Assembly (NCBI RefSeq): GCF_017776525.1
Contig: NZ_JACVEW010000007.1
Coordinates: forward strand, 1 to 64,000
Direction of reading: 5' to 3'
Length of the DNA stretch: 64,000 bases
From: Marinobacterium alkalitolerans
GTDB lineage: Bacteria > Pseudomonadota > Gammaproteobacteria > Pseudomonadales > Balneatricaceae
A model generated the notes under the pieces. That model was not told where the DNA came from. It searched no databases and saw only the letters and a program-made list of their open reading frames with translations. Position 1 is the stretch's first letter. Every line of letters starts with the position of its first letter. This document shows positions 24,288-34,310 of the stretch, one piece after another. Made by a program: the position numbers and the translations under genes.

Positions 24288-27146
24288 CAGCCCTTTATCC
24301 TTCAAGCGCTGCTCAAACTGCGACTGCGGCAGCGGCCTGTCGAAGAAATATCCCTGTGCGAGATTGCAGCCGGCCGATGTCAGGAAGTTGACATGCTCCT
24401 CGGTTTCCACCCCTTCGGCCACGGTTTCCAGCCCCAGATGACGAGCAATATCGATAATGGACGAGGTAATCGCCATATCGTCGTTGTCGTCCGGTATCCC
24501 CATAATAAAGGTCCGGTCGATCTTCAGCTTGTCCAGTGAGAACCGCTTCAGGTAGGCAAGGCTGGCATAGCCGGTACCAAAGTCATCCAGCGCAATGCGC
24601 AGCCCCAGCCCCCTCAGTTCTTCGAGCAGGCGAACGGACGCATCTACGTCCGTCATCAACACGCTTTCGGTCACCTCCAGCACCAGATACTCCGGTGCCA
24701 GCCCGCTGCTTTCCAGTCCATGTTGAACATCGGCGACCAGCTCGGGGCGGAACTGAACCGCCGATACGTTCACCGCAATGCTCAAATCGCTGCCGTACAG
24801 TGTCTGCCAGTGCCGTGCCTGACGGCAGGACTCCTGCAACACCCAGGCGCCGATCGGGATAATCAGCCCGGTTTCTTCCGCCAGCGGGATGAAACGGTCC
24901 GGCATCACCAGCCCTTCGGGGCTGTTCCAGCGCAGCAGGGCTTCACACCCGACCAGCCGCTTCTGCTCAAAGCTGTATTGAGGCTGGAAGTAGAGCTCCA
25001 GTTCCTGACGGCGCAGGGCGTGACGCAGGCTGTTCTCCATCATCAAGCGCTCTGACACCTGCTGGTTCATCACCGGGGCAAAGAAGCGATAGGTGTTTCG
25101 GCCTTCTCCCTTGGCATGATACAGCGCCGTATCAGCACTCTTGAGCAGGTTGTCGAAGTCATCCCCGTCATAGGGGTACAGCGCCAGACCAATACTCGCC
25201 GTCACAACCAGGCTGTGCCCCTCAATGGTCAGCGGCTTGCTGATCAGCTTGAGATAGTGCTGAACACTCTGTTCAAGCTGCGGTAACGACTTGGCCTGCG
25301 GCAGCAGCAGAACGAACTCATCGCCCCCGACACGGCTGACGGTTTCATTGCCGGACACGGACTCCACCAGTCGCTGTGCCAGCGCCTTCAACAGCGCATC
25401 CCCGGAGGCGTGTCCCAGCGAGTCATTGATATGCTTGAACCGGTCGATGCCGATCACCATGAGCGCGACCTGCTCGCCACCGCGACGGGCGCGAGACAGT
25501 GCCTGGATGGTGCGGTCACGCAGCAGACGGCGGTTGGGCAGATCAGTCAGGGTGTCGAAGTCCGCCAGGTACTTGAGCTGGTCTTCAGCCGCCTTGCGCT
25601 CGGAGATGTCATTCAACATCGCCACGTAGTTCTGAGGCTCGCCCTGCTCATTCTCGACAACCGTAATGGAAAGCCATTGCGGATAGACTTCACCGTTACG
25701 ACGGCGGTTCCACACCTCGCCTTCCCAGCGTTTTTCGCTGGCCAGCACGCGCCACATCTGCTCAAAGAAGCGCTCACTGTGACGGCCGGACGAGAACAGC
25801 GCTGGCGTTTGGCCAATGACTTCCTGTTCCGCGTAGCCGGTAATTTCACAGAACGCCGGGTTAACAGCCATGATGCGGTTATCGGCGTCACTGATCATGG
25901 CGCCCTCACTGGCCGACTTGAAAACGGTTTCTGCCAGATGCAGTTCGCGTGAGCGAGAGGCAAGCTCTTCCTGCTGGGTGTCGATCTCATGCTGGTAACG
26001 ATGTACCAGCTCCCGCAGCCAGCGAGAGGTCAACAGCGCAACGGCCAACGCGACAATCAGGGCCACCAGCATCAGCAGCAACATATTCTTGATGTCACTG
26101 GCCGTTTGCGCCTCCAGTGCCGCTTCCTGACGGTCCAGAGCCGCATTCAGGCTGACCTGATAATTGCCGGCCACCAGCACCCAGCCCCACTCAGGCACCA
26201 GCTGCACCAGAGACTGTTTGTGGTGCAGGGTATCGCCACCGGGGCGATACCAGTCATATTCAACAAAGGCGCCTTCAGGTGTCGCATGCTCCATCAGGAA
26301 GCTGATAATGTGGCGATTCTCTTCATCGACTTCACTCAGCATCAAGCCTTCTGTTTCAGGGCGACTGGGTGACAGGAGCACCTTCCCGTCTTCACGCACG
26401 ACCGCCACATAGCCGTCGACACCAAAACTGCGCGAACGCAGGCGCTCCAACACTTCTTCCTTCAAGTCATTTTCTACCTGATAGAGGTAGTCACCGGTAC
26501 CGATGATCCAGTCCAGCTGATCGAAACGTTCGACGTAGGCAATTTTGTCTTTCATCTCGTCCGGAAAGTCCGGAGCATACCAGCGGTAACGAGAATAGCC
26601 GGCCCCGGCAGGGTTTTGCACTGCTTCGATCAGCCCTCGCATGATGAAGTGCCCCGTATCATCCTGGTTATCCAGCAGGGACTTGCCTTCTATGCCGGGG
26701 CTCGTGGGCAAGAGCACGCATTCCCCCTCCAGCGTGTCGATAAAGATATACCCGCGCCCTCCAAAGTAACGCAGGTTTCGCATGGACTCACGAATCAGGC
26801 TCTTGATCTCACCAAGGGGGCGCCCACGCGAAATTTCATGCTGATAGATAGCTTCGGCACTGGAAATGGCCTGTTGAGTAACCGTTCTGACACGCTGACG
26901 TAAAATCGATTCGGTTCGGTCGCGTGAAAAGCGAATATATTCCAGCGTTTTATTGACCTCTTCACGCAACTGGGAACGGTTGAGCTGGTCCATCTCGGCT
27001 CGCTGCTGTTCCAGGCGCGCCTGGCCCGTTTGATAGGCGTTGTAGGTGAAAAATGAGGCGATCAGCAACACCAGCAGGCACACGGTGCCCACAAGGGCCC
27101 GTGTCTGGTATCGCGGCAGGGTAACTGCATCTATCTTGAGTGGCAT
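24282..27146 (-). CDS. double-Cache/PAS/GGDEF/EAL c-di-GMP enzyme
   Basis: 954 aa. TM1 (about 10-35), a periplasmic region with two Cache-like modules (about 60-345, each with a YxxxG(D/N)Y-type strand: GTGDYLYQVE and VAGNYQVSLN), TM2 (about 360-380), PAS (about 405-520), GGDEF with an intact SRVGGDEF active site (about 540-690) and EAL with an intact GCEALLRW start (about 700-950). Both catalytic signatures are whole, so it may act as a synthase or a phosphodiesterase depending on ligand. The ATG at 27146 is preferred to an upstream TTG at 27164. Convergent with corA with a 6-bp overlap. Confidence 0.95.
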   Translation of the reverse strand: MPLKIDAVTLPRYQTRALVGTVCLLVLLIASFFTYNAYQTGQARLEQQRAEMDQLNRSQLREEVNKTLEYIRFSRDRTESILRQRVRTVTQQAISSAEAIYQHEISRGRPLGEIKSLIRESMRNLRYFGGRGYIFIDTLEGECVLLPTSPGIEGKSLLDNQDDTGHFIMRGLIEAVQNPAGAGYSRYRWYAPDFPDEMKDKIAYVERFDQLDWIIGTGDYLYQVENDLKEEVLERLRSRSFGVDGYVAVVREDGKVLLSPSRPETEGLMLSEVDEENRHIISFLMEHATPEGAFVEYDWYRPGGDTLHHKQSLVQLVPEWGWVLVAGNYQVSLNAALDRQEAALEAQTASDIKNMLLLMLVALIVALAVALLTSRWLRELVHRYQHEIDTQQEELASRSRELHLAETVFKSASEGAMISDADNRIMAVNPAFCEITGYAEQEVIGQTPALFSSGRHSERFFEQMWRVLASEKRWEGEVWNRRRNGEVYPQWLSITVVENEQGEPQNYVAMLNDISERKAAEDQLKYLADFDTLTDLPNRRLLRDRTIQALSRARRGGEQVALMVIGIDRFKHINDSLGHASGDALLKALAQRLVESVSGNETVSRVGGDEFVLLLPQAKSLPQLEQSVQHYLKLISKPLTIEGHSLVVTASIGLALYPYDGDDFDNLLKSADTALYHAKGEGRNTYRFFAPVMNQQVSERLMMENSLRHALRRQELELYFQPQYSFEQKRLVGCEALLRWNSPEGLVMPDRFIPLAEETGLIIPIGAWVLQESCRQARHWQTLYGSDLSIAVNVSAVQFRPELVADVQHGLESSGLAPEYLVLEVTESVLMTDVDASVRLLEELRGLGLRIALDDFGTGYASLAYLKRFSLDKLKIDRTFIMGIPDDNDDMAITSSIIDIARHLGLETVAEGVETEEHVNFLTSAGCNLAQGYFFDRPLPQSQFEQRLKDKGLL

Positions 27147-27277
27147 CTGGTAATGGCCCGACAACTCGCTGGGGCACTCCCAGTCAGCCCCACTCCCTGG
27201 CGGCTTACTGAGAACGGTTTACGTTTAATTGGTTAAGCCGTTATATCACTGCGAAATATGCAGGGCAAACATCCAGA

Positions 27278-27748
27278 TCATGAAAGTGGCAAACGATGCG
27301 TATTCTTGATTTCGCGCAAGCCAAAGTTGGAATGGACCTGCGCTATGCCTTTAAGGGTAAAGATCTTTTCATTCAGGAAACGGTCGTAAGAGCCCATATC
27401 CGGCACCACGACGCGCAGTACGAAGTCCGCATTCCCCGTTACGGCAAAACACTGGAGCACTTCCGGGTAGGTCAGTACCTGCTGCTCGAACTCCTCGGTG
27501 CTGTCGATGTTATGCCGCTGCAACGACACCAGCACAAACACGCTCAGCCCCTGCCCCAGCGCCTCAGGGTCCAGCAGCGCGGCATAACCAGCGATGACAC
27601 CTTTCTCTTCCAGTGCACGTACCCGGCGCCAGCAGGCAGCAGGAGACAGGCCCACCGTATCCGCCAGTTGCTGGTTGCTGATACGCCCATCCTGCTGCAA
27701 GACCTCGAGGATCTTGCGGTCAAAAAGATCCGCCCCACCCTGTTTCAT
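27278..27748 (-). CDS. Lrp/AsnC family regulator
   Basis: 156 aa. A helix-turn-helix (about 10-60, with ISNQQLADTVGLSPAACWRRVRALE) is followed by a RAM ligand-binding domain (about 70-145). Lrp-type octameric regulators usually respond to amino acids. GGGG lies 9 nt upstream of the ATG at 27748. It is divergent from the indolepyruvate oxidoreductase operon across a 209-bp AT-rich gap, and so probably senses an aromatic or branched amino acid and controls that operon. This is inference from position. Confidence 0.9.
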   Translation of the reverse strand: MKQGGADLFDRKILEVLQQDGRISNQQLADTVGLSPAACWRRVRALEEKGVIAGYAALLDPEALGQGLSVFVLVSLQRHNIDSTEEFEQQVLTYPEVLQCFAVTGNADFVLRVVVPDMGSYDRFLNEKIFTLKGIAQVHSNFGLREIKNTHRLPLS

Positions 27749-27957
27749 TTAGTAACACCCCAAAATTTTCGAATATTCTTTCCTTACAGTTATTTTATGT
27801 GAATTTTCTTTGAATATCTCATGAAATCACGCCCCAAATAGCAAACACCTTTACGGCAGTTCTACCTACAATTTCACCCCATGAATACAGGGCTATCCGT
27901 TCAGCCATCGGCGGGTAGTGACTGAATACAACAAGATCCAACAAGAGGAGTCCGGGT

Positions 27958-30900
27958 ATGACTGCCAATACCCCCGCACTCGACGACTATCGTCTCGAGG
28001 ATCGTTACCTGCGCGATACCGGCCGCGTATTCCTGACCGGTACCCAGGCACTGGTACGCATCCCCCTGATGCAGGCTCGGCTGGACCAGCTGAATGGTCT
28101 CAATACCGCCGGCCTGATCAGTGGCTACCGCGGTTCCCCGCTCGGCGCCTATGACCAGGCACTCTGGCAGGCCAAGAAACTGCTGGACGAAAGCAAGGTC
28201 GACTTTGTACCGGCCATCAACGAAGACCTGGCCGCCACCATCGTGCTGGGCAGCCAGCAGGTCGAGACCGACGACGACAAGCAGGTCGACGGCGTCTTTG
28301 GCCTTTGGTACGGCAAAGGGCCAGGTGTCGATCGTGCCGGTGATGCGCTCAAGCATGGCACCACCTATGGCAGCTCCCCCCATGGCGGCGTCCTGGTTGT
28401 GGCCGGTGACGACCATGGCTGTGTCTCCTCTTCCATGCCCCACCAGTCCGATGTGGCGTTCATGGCCTGGTTCATGCCGACCATCAACCCGGCCAACCTG
28501 TCCGAATACCTGGAGTTTGGCCTCTGGGGCTACGCCCTGTCCCGTTTCAGCGGTTGCTGGGTCGGTTTCAAGGCGATCTCCGAAACTGTCGAAAGTGCGG
28601 CGTCTGTTGAGCTCAAGCCACTGCCGAACTTCGTCACCCCCACCGATTTCACCCCGCCGGCGGACGGTCTGCACTACCGTTGGCCGGATCTGCCGGGCCC
28701 GCAGCTGGAAACCCGAATCGAGCACAAGCTTGAAGCGGTTCAGGCCTTTGCCCGTGCCAACCCGATCGACCGCTGCCTCTACAACAACACCGAGGCACGC
28801 TTCGGTATCGTGAGCACCGGCAAGGGTCATCTGGACCTGCTGGAAGCCCTCCAGCTGCTGGGCATTGATGAAGCCCGCGCACACGAACTTGGCATCGATA
28901 TCTACAAGGTCGGCATGGTTTGGCCGCTCGAACGCCAGGGCATCATGAACTTCGTCCGTGACAAGGACGAGATTCTGGTGGTGGAAGAAAAGCGCGGCAT
29001 CATCGAGAGCCAGATCAAGGAGTACCTGTCTGAACCGGACCGCCCTGGCGAAGTGCTGATTACCGGTAAGCAGGACCAGAACGGCGACCCGCTGATCCCC
29101 TACGTGGGAGAGCTGAGCCCGAAACTGCTGGCCGGCTACCTGGCCGCCCGCCTGGAACGCTTCTTCGGGGTGAAATTCAACGAGCGCATGGAAGCGGTCA
29201 ACTGCAGCCTGGGCATCACCGATCCGGGTGGCGTTCGCCGCATGCCGTACTTCTGCTCCGGCTGTCCGCACAACTCCTCCACCAAGGTACCGGAAGGCAG
29301 CAAGGCGCTGGCCGGTATCGGCTGTCACTTCATGGCCTCCTGGATGGGTCGCGACACCGAGTCCCTGATTCAGATGGGCGGTGAAGGTGTCAACTGGATC
29401 GGCAAGAGCCGCTATACCGGCAACCCGCACGTGTTCCAGAACCTGGGCGAAGGCACCTACTTCCACTCCGGTTCCATGGCGATTCGTCAGGCGGTGGCTG
29501 CAGGCATCAACATTACCTACAAGATCCTGTTCAACGATGCGGTTGCCATGACCGGTGGCCAGCCCGTTGACGGCCAGATTACCGTTGACCGTATTGCGCA
29601 GCAGGTCACGGCTGAAGGCGCCAAACGCGTTGTCGTTTTGAGTGACGAGCCCGAGAAGTACAAGGGTAACGAGTCTCTGTTCCCGCAGGGTGTGACCTTC
29701 CATGACCGTTCCGAACTGGATGCGGTGCAGCGTGAGCTGCGTGATATCCCGGGCTGTACCGTACTGATCTACGACCAGACCTGTGCGGCCGAGAAGCGTC
29801 GTCGTCGCAAGCGCGGCCAGTTCCCGGACCCGGCCAAGCGCGCCTTTATCAACCATCACGTGTGCGAAGGCTGTGGTGACTGCTCCGTCCAGTCCAACTG
29901 TCTGTCCGTTGTACCGCGCGATACCGCACTGGGCCGCAAGCGCAAGATCGACCAGTCCTCCTGTAACAAGGACTTCTCCTGCGTCAACGGCTTCTGCCCG
30001 AGCTTCGTCACCATCGAAGGCGGTCAGCTGCGCAAGTCCAAGGGGCTGGACCTGGGCGCCGAACTGGAGAAGCGCCTGAGCGGTACGCCGATGCCGACAA
30101 TTCCGTCCCTGCAAGACAGCTACGACCTGCTGGTCGGTGGCGTGGGTGGTACCGGTGTCGTCACTGTGGGTCAGCTGATCACAATGGCGGCTCACCTGGA
30201 ATCCAAGGGTGCCTCCGTACTGGATTTCATGGGCTTTGCCCAGAAAGGCGGCACCGTGCTGAGCTACGTGCGTCTGGCCAGCTCGCCGGACAACCTGCAC
30301 CAGGTGCGTATCGAAAACGGCCAGGCGGATGCCATGGTTGCCTGCGACATGGTGGTTGCCACCTCGCAGAAGGCCCTGAACGTACTGCGCCCCGAGCACT
30401 CCCGCATTGTGGCCAACGAAGCGGAACTGGCAACCGCCGACTACGTACTGTTCCGTGACGCCGACATGCAGGCCGAGAAGCGCCTCAAGCTGCTGAAAGA
30501 CGCGGTGGGCGAGGATCACTTCGATCAGCTCGACGCCAACCTGATCGCCGAGAAGCTGTTGGGTGACACCGTCTTCTCCAATGTGATGATGCTCGGCTTT
30601 GCCTGGCAGCAGGGCCTGATTCCGGTATCGCTGGATGCTCTGATGCGTGCCATCGAGCTGAACGGCGTTGCCATTGATCGCAACAAGCAGGCGTTCGGCT
30701 GGGGCCGTCTGGCGGCCACCGACCGTGACTACGTCATGTCCCTGCTCAGCGATGAAGCACGTGAAAAGCCGGTCACACCGGAGAAAGAGACGCTGGAGCA
30801 GCTGATCGAGCGTCGCATGAAGCACCTGACCGATTACCAAAACGCTGCCTGGGCCAATGAGTACAAGCAGCTGGTCGAACAGACCCGCAGTGCTGAGGTG

Positions 30901-31473
30901 TCACTGGGCAAGGACTCTCTGGACCTGACCCGTGCCGTGGCACAGCAGCTGTTCCGCCTCATGTCCTATAAGGATGAATATGAAGTGGCACGTCTGTTCA
31001 CCGAAACCGACTTCCTGAAAGAGGTCGAGCAGACCTTCGAAGGTGACTACCGCATCAACTTCAATCTGGCACCGCCTATTCTGGGCGGAAAGAAGGATGC
31101 AAAAGGTCGCCCGATGAAGCGTCAGTTCGGCCCCTGGATGCTGAAGGCCTTGAAAGTTCTGGCACCTTTGAAGGGGCTCCGTAACACTGCGTTCGACCCC
31201 TTCCGTTTTTCTGCCGACCGCAAGCTCGACCGTGCGCTGCTGGCCGAATACCGCGAGTTGCTGAACCGGATTGCCCGTGAACTGAATGCCGACAACTACG
31301 AGTTTGCACTGGAGCTGGCCCAGTTGCCGTCCGAAATCCGTGGCTACGGCCCGGTCCGCGAGCAGGCAGCCGAAGCCGTCGCTCAGAAGCGCACTCACCT
31401 GATGAAAGCGTTCGAAACCGGACAGGCCACGCTGATCAAGGTCGCCAAGGCCGAGGAGGAAGCTCATGTTTGA
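27958..31473 (+). CDS. indolepyruvate ferredoxin oxidoreductase (fused alpha-beta form)
   Basis: 1171 aa. Oxidatively decarboxylates aryl pyruvates (indolepyruvate, phenylpyruvate) to aryl-acetyl-CoA. The N-terminal two thirds carry the pyruvate-oxidoreductase-like and ThDP-binding domains (ISGYRGSPLGAYD near 44, MGGEGVNWIG near 472). An iron-sulfur region has VCEGCGDCSVQSNC (near 638) and a further Cys set CNKDFSCVNGFCPS. The C-terminal part is the gamma-type domain starting at GGVGGTGVVTVGQLI (near 727). This single-chain form replaces the separate IorA and IorB proteins of archaea. GAGGAG lies 7 nt before the ATG. It overlaps the aminotransferase gene by 8 bp. Confidence 0.9.
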   Translation: MTANTPALDDYRLEDRYLRDTGRVFLTGTQALVRIPLMQARLDQLNGLNTAGLISGYRGSPLGAYDQALWQAKKLLDESKVDFVPAINEDLAATIVLGSQQVETDDDKQVDGVFGLWYGKGPGVDRAGDALKHGTTYGSSPHGGVLVVAGDDHGCVSSSMPHQSDVAFMAWFMPTINPANLSEYLEFGLWGYALSRFSGCWVGFKAISETVESAASVELKPLPNFVTPTDFTPPADGLHYRWPDLPGPQLETRIEHKLEAVQAFARANPIDRCLYNNTEARFGIVSTGKGHLDLLEALQLLGIDEARAHELGIDIYKVGMVWPLERQGIMNFVRDKDEILVVEEKRGIIESQIKEYLSEPDRPGEVLITGKQDQNGDPLIPYVGELSPKLLAGYLAARLERFFGVKFNERMEAVNCSLGITDPGGVRRMPYFCSGCPHNSSTKVPEGSKALAGIGCHFMASWMGRDTESLIQMGGEGVNWIGKSRYTGNPHVFQNLGEGTYFHSGSMAIRQAVAAGINITYKILFNDAVAMTGGQPVDGQITVDRIAQQVTAEGAKRVVVLSDEPEKYKGNESLFPQGVTFHDRSELDAVQRELRDIPGCTVLIYDQTCAAEKRRRRKRGQFPDPAKRAFINHHVCEGCGDCSVQSNCLSVVPRDTALGRKRKIDQSSCNKDFSCVNGFCPSFVTIEGGQLRKSKGLDLGAELEKRLSGTPMPTIPSLQDSYDLLVGGVGGTGVVTVGQLITMAAHLESKGASVLDFMGFAQKGGTVLSYVRLASSPDNLHQVRIENGQADAMVACDMVVATSQKALNVLRPEHSRIVANEAELATADYVLFRDADMQAEKRLKLLKDAVGEDHFDQLDANLIAEKLLGDTVFSNVMMLGFAWQQGLIPVSLDALMRAIELNGVAIDRNKQAFGWGRLAATDRDYVMSLLSDEAREKPVTPEKETLEQLIERRMKHLTDYQNAAWANEYKQLVEQTRSAEVSLGKDSLDLTRAVAQQLFRLMSYKDEYEVARLFTETDFLKEVEQTFEGDYRINFNLAPPILGGKKDAKGRPMKRQFGPWMLKALKVLAPLKGLRNTAFDPFRFSADRKLDRALLAEYRELLNRIARELNADNYEFALELAQLPSEIRGYGPVREQAAEAVAQKRTHLMKAFETGQATLIKVAKAEEEAHV

Positions 31474-32659
31474 ACAACTGAAAACCCTGCCGCAGGATCC
31501 GATCCTGGGGCTGATGAAGACATTTCGCGAAGACCCGCGCAGTGACAAGGTCGACCTGGGTGTCGGCGTCTACCGCGACGAAGCCGGTGAAACCCCGATC
31601 ATGGCGGCGGTACAGGCTGCCCAGCAGCGTCTGCTGGAAACCGAAACCACCAAGGCCTACATCGGGCCGGCCGGTGCCGAAGGTTTCAACCGCCTGATGG
31701 GACAACTGGTACTGGGAGCTGAGCACCCGGCGCTGAAAGAGCAGCGCGTAAACGTGGTGCAGACCCCCGGTGGCTGCGGCGCCCTGCGCATGGCCGCCGA
31801 GTTCCTGAAGCTGTGCAAGCCGGATGCAACGGTCTGGGTCAGCACCCCGACCTGGGCCAACCACATTCCGCTGCTGGGTGGAGCCGGGCTGACCATTCGC
31901 GAATACCCCTATCTGGACCCGTCCTCCCTGAGCGTCAACTTCGATGCCATGGTGGATTGTCTGGAACAGGCAGAAGCCGGCGATGTAGTACTCCTGCACG
32001 GCTGCTGTCATAATCCGTCCGGCGCGGATCTGGACGCCGATCAATGGACCGCTATCACGGACCTGATCGAGCGCAAGGGACTGCTGCCGTTTATCGATAT
32101 TGCCTATCAGGGCCTGGGCGAAGGGCTGGATAAGGACGCGGACGGTGTTCGCCGTCTGGCAGAGCGTCTGCCGGAGGTGATCATTGCATCCTCCTGTTCC
32201 AAGAACTTCGGTCTCTACCGGGAACGTACCGGTGCCCTGATGCTGATTTCGGCCACTGCCCAACAGGGTCTGGCCGCCACCAGCCAGCTGCTCAGTGCGA
32301 TCCGGTCGCACTACTCCATGCCTCCCTCGCATGGCGCAGCGGTGGTCGAGATGATCCTCGACACACCCGAGCTGATGCAGCAGTGGCAGGGCGAGCTTGA
32401 TGCAATGTGCTCCCGCATTCTCGAGCTGCGTGCTGCCCTGAGTCAGGCACTGGCCCCTGCCGGTGACTTCAGCTTTATCGAACGGCAGCGCGGGATGTTC
32501 TCGTTCCTGGGCGTGAGCCCGGAGCAGGTCAAGATCCTGCGCGAAGAGTTCGGCATTTACATGCTGGACTCCAGTCGGATCAACATTGCCGGTATGTCCA
32601 CTACGACCCTGCCTCGCGTCGCCGAGGCGATTGCGGACGTGGTCGGACGCACTGAGTAG
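31466..32659 (+). CDS. aromatic amino acid aminotransferase (TyrB/AspC family)
   Basis: 397 aa, class I PLP aminotransferase of the aspartate/aromatic type. The PLP lysine lies in SSCSKNFGLYRERTG (near 247) and the Asn-Pro pair in CCHNPSGADLD. The C-terminal substrate Arg region is present (SSRINIAG). The ATG at 31466 lies inside the last codons of the oxidoreductase gene with GGAGGAAG upstream, so the two are translationally coupled. Its logical role is to turn Trp, Phe or Tyr into the 2-oxo acid used by the oxidoreductase. A hairpin follows. Confidence 0.9.
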   Translation: MFEQLKTLPQDPILGLMKTFREDPRSDKVDLGVGVYRDEAGETPIMAAVQAAQQRLLETETTKAYIGPAGAEGFNRLMGQLVLGAEHPALKEQRVNVVQTPGGCGALRMAAEFLKLCKPDATVWVSTPTWANHIPLLGGAGLTIREYPYLDPSSLSVNFDAMVDCLEQAEAGDVVLLHGCCHNPSGADLDADQWTAITDLIERKGLLPFIDIAYQGLGEGLDKDADGVRRLAERLPEVIIASSCSKNFGLYRERTGALMLISATAQQGLAATSQLLSAIRSHYSMPPSHGAAVVEMILDTPELMQQWQGELDAMCSRILELRAALSQALAPAGDFSFIERQRGMFSFLGVSPEQVKILREEFGIYMLDSSRINIAGMSTTTLPRVAEAIADVVGRTE

Positions 32660-32669
32660 CCAGACCTTC

Positions 32670-32703
32670 AGGCCACTGTCGTCCCCAACGGCAGTGGCCT
32701 TTC
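32670..32703 (+). terminator. hairpin between the aminotransferase and symporter genes
   Basis: A 13-bp stem with one G-U pair (arms 32670-32682 and 32688-32700) is followed by a short TTT. This is a partial terminator that could lower expression of the following symporter gene relative to the enzymes. Confidence 0.6.
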
Positions 32704-32751
32704 AGTACCGGCACTGACCGATAACAATAACGATACCGGAGAACTCTAACA

Positions 32752-34137
32752 ATGAGTCAAGCAACACCCAAGGCACACCAGCAGGCGGGAAGCCTCTGGT
32801 CTTCACGCATGGCCTTTATCCTGGCAGCGGTGGGTTCCGCTGTCGGTCTGGGCAACATCTGGAAATTTCCCTACATCACCGGCGAAAACGGCGGTGGCGC
32901 TTTCGTACTGGTCTATCTGGCCTGTATCGCCATCGTGGGCATCCCTGTCCTGATCGCCGAGGTAATGATCGGTCGCCGTGGCGGCCAGAGTCCTGTCGCC
33001 AGTATGCGCGACCTTACCACCACCGAAGGCACAGCCAAGGGCTGGCGCCTGATCGGCTGGAACGGCATTATCGCCTCCTTCCTGGTTCTGTCTTTCTATT
33101 CCGTGATCGGCGGCTGGTCGCTGTCGTACGTCGGCAAGGCGGCAAGCGGCACCTTCACCGGCGCTGATGCCGACGCCATCGGTGGCGTCTTTGGCAGCAT
33201 GCTGGGCAGCCCCGGCGACCTGCTGCTGTGGCACAGCGTGTTCATGGCCATTGTGGTACTGATCGTCGGCCGCGGCATCCGCTCCGGTATGGAAAAAGCG
33301 ATCAACACCCTGATGCCGCTGCTGTTCGTACTGCTGTTCATCATGGTTGCCTACGCCACCACTACCGGCAAATTCGGCGAAGCGGTCAGCTTCATGTTCT
33401 CGCCGGACTTCAGCAAGCTCACCACCGAAGGCGTTCTGACCGCCCTTGGCCACGCGGCCTTTACCCTGAGTATCGGTATCGGCGTGATGATGGCCTACGG
33501 CTCCTACCTGCCGCAGAAGGTGAATATCGCGCGCACCGCCATGACCATCGCCTTCATGGACACAGGTGTTGCCCTGCTGGCAGGCCTCGCCATCTTCCCG
33601 CTGGTGTTTGCCAACGGCCTTGAACCGGGCGCAGGCCCTGGTCTGATCTTCGTTACGCTGCCGCTGGCGTTCGGTCAGATGACCGGTGGCCTGATCTTCG
33701 GCACCCTGTTCTTCTCGCTGCTGCTGGTCGCCGCTCTGACCTCTGCCATCTCCATGCTGGAGCCGGTCGTTGAATGGCTTGAGGAACACAAGGGTGTCAG
33801 CCGTGCCAAGAGTGCCCTGTTCGGCGGCCTGGCCATCTGGCTGGTCGGCATCGGCACCGTGCTGTCCTTCAACAACTGGGCTGAATTCCATCCGCTGGCG
33901 TTCATTCCCTTCTTTGAAGGCAAGACCGTGTTCGACCTGCTCGACTTCCTGGTATCCAACCTGATGATGCCGCTGGGCGGACTGGCGATTGCACTCTTTG
34001 CCGGCTGGGCCATGAAGCGTCAGGGTCTGGATGATGAGATCGGTCTCAAGGGCGCCACCTACAGTGCCTTCATGTTTGTACTGCGTTTCCTGACACCGGC
34101 CGGTATTGCCGTTGTCTTCCTGTACAACCTGATCTGA
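32752..34137 (+). CDS. NSS family sodium-dependent amino acid symporter
   Basis: 461 aa with about 11-12 membrane helices. The hallmark of the neurotransmitter:sodium symporter family (SNF) is at the start: AAVGSAVGLGNIWKFPYITGENGGGAF region, residues 23-46, with the unwound TM1 Na+/substrate site. It follows the aromatic aminotransferase gene, and bacterial relatives such as TnaT carry tryptophan or other aromatic amino acids. Uptake of an aromatic amino acid is therefore likely. The ATG at 32752 follows GGAG at a somewhat long spacing. Confidence 0.9.
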   Translation: MSQATPKAHQQAGSLWSSRMAFILAAVGSAVGLGNIWKFPYITGENGGGAFVLVYLACIAIVGIPVLIAEVMIGRRGGQSPVASMRDLTTTEGTAKGWRLIGWNGIIASFLVLSFYSVIGGWSLSYVGKAASGTFTGADADAIGGVFGSMLGSPGDLLLWHSVFMAIVVLIVGRGIRSGMEKAINTLMPLLFVLLFIMVAYATTTGKFGEAVSFMFSPDFSKLTTEGVLTALGHAAFTLSIGIGVMMAYGSYLPQKVNIARTAMTIAFMDTGVALLAGLAIFPLVFANGLEPGAGPGLIFVTLPLAFGQMTGGLIFGTLFFSLLLVAALTSAISMLEPVVEWLEEHKGVSRAKSALFGGLAIWLVGIGTVLSFNNWAEFHPLAFIPFFEGKTVFDLLDFLVSNLMMPLGGLAIALFAGWAMKRQGLDDEIGLKGATYSAFMFVLRFLTPAGIAVVFLYNLI

Positions 34138-34148
34138 TATCCGACCGT

Positions 34149-34180
34149 GCCGGAGGCGTTCTGCCTCCGGCCACTTTTCC
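34149..34180 (+). terminator. intrinsic terminator of the symporter gene
   Basis: GCCGGAGGC (34149-34157) and GCCTCCGGC (34163-34171) with a GTTCT loop, followed by CACTTTTCC. It ends the aromatic amino acid operon. Confidence 0.75.
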
Positions 34181-34310
34181 TCTCGAAGCACCACATCAGG
34201 CTTGAATGCCACCCCGGCCTGGTTCATTATTCGCTCCACTGAGCAACTACGACAACACGCCCCACCTGAGCATGCCATCCGTCAGTTCCCTGACGCGGCC
34301 GGAGACCCGG

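Noticed and set aside
27901-30840. A nearly 3-kb open frame on the minus strand opposite the indolepyruvate oxidoreductase gene
   Set aside because: It mirrors the codon pattern of the real gene (GC-rich third positions leave the complement open), shows no domain, and the plus-strand protein is a clear family member.
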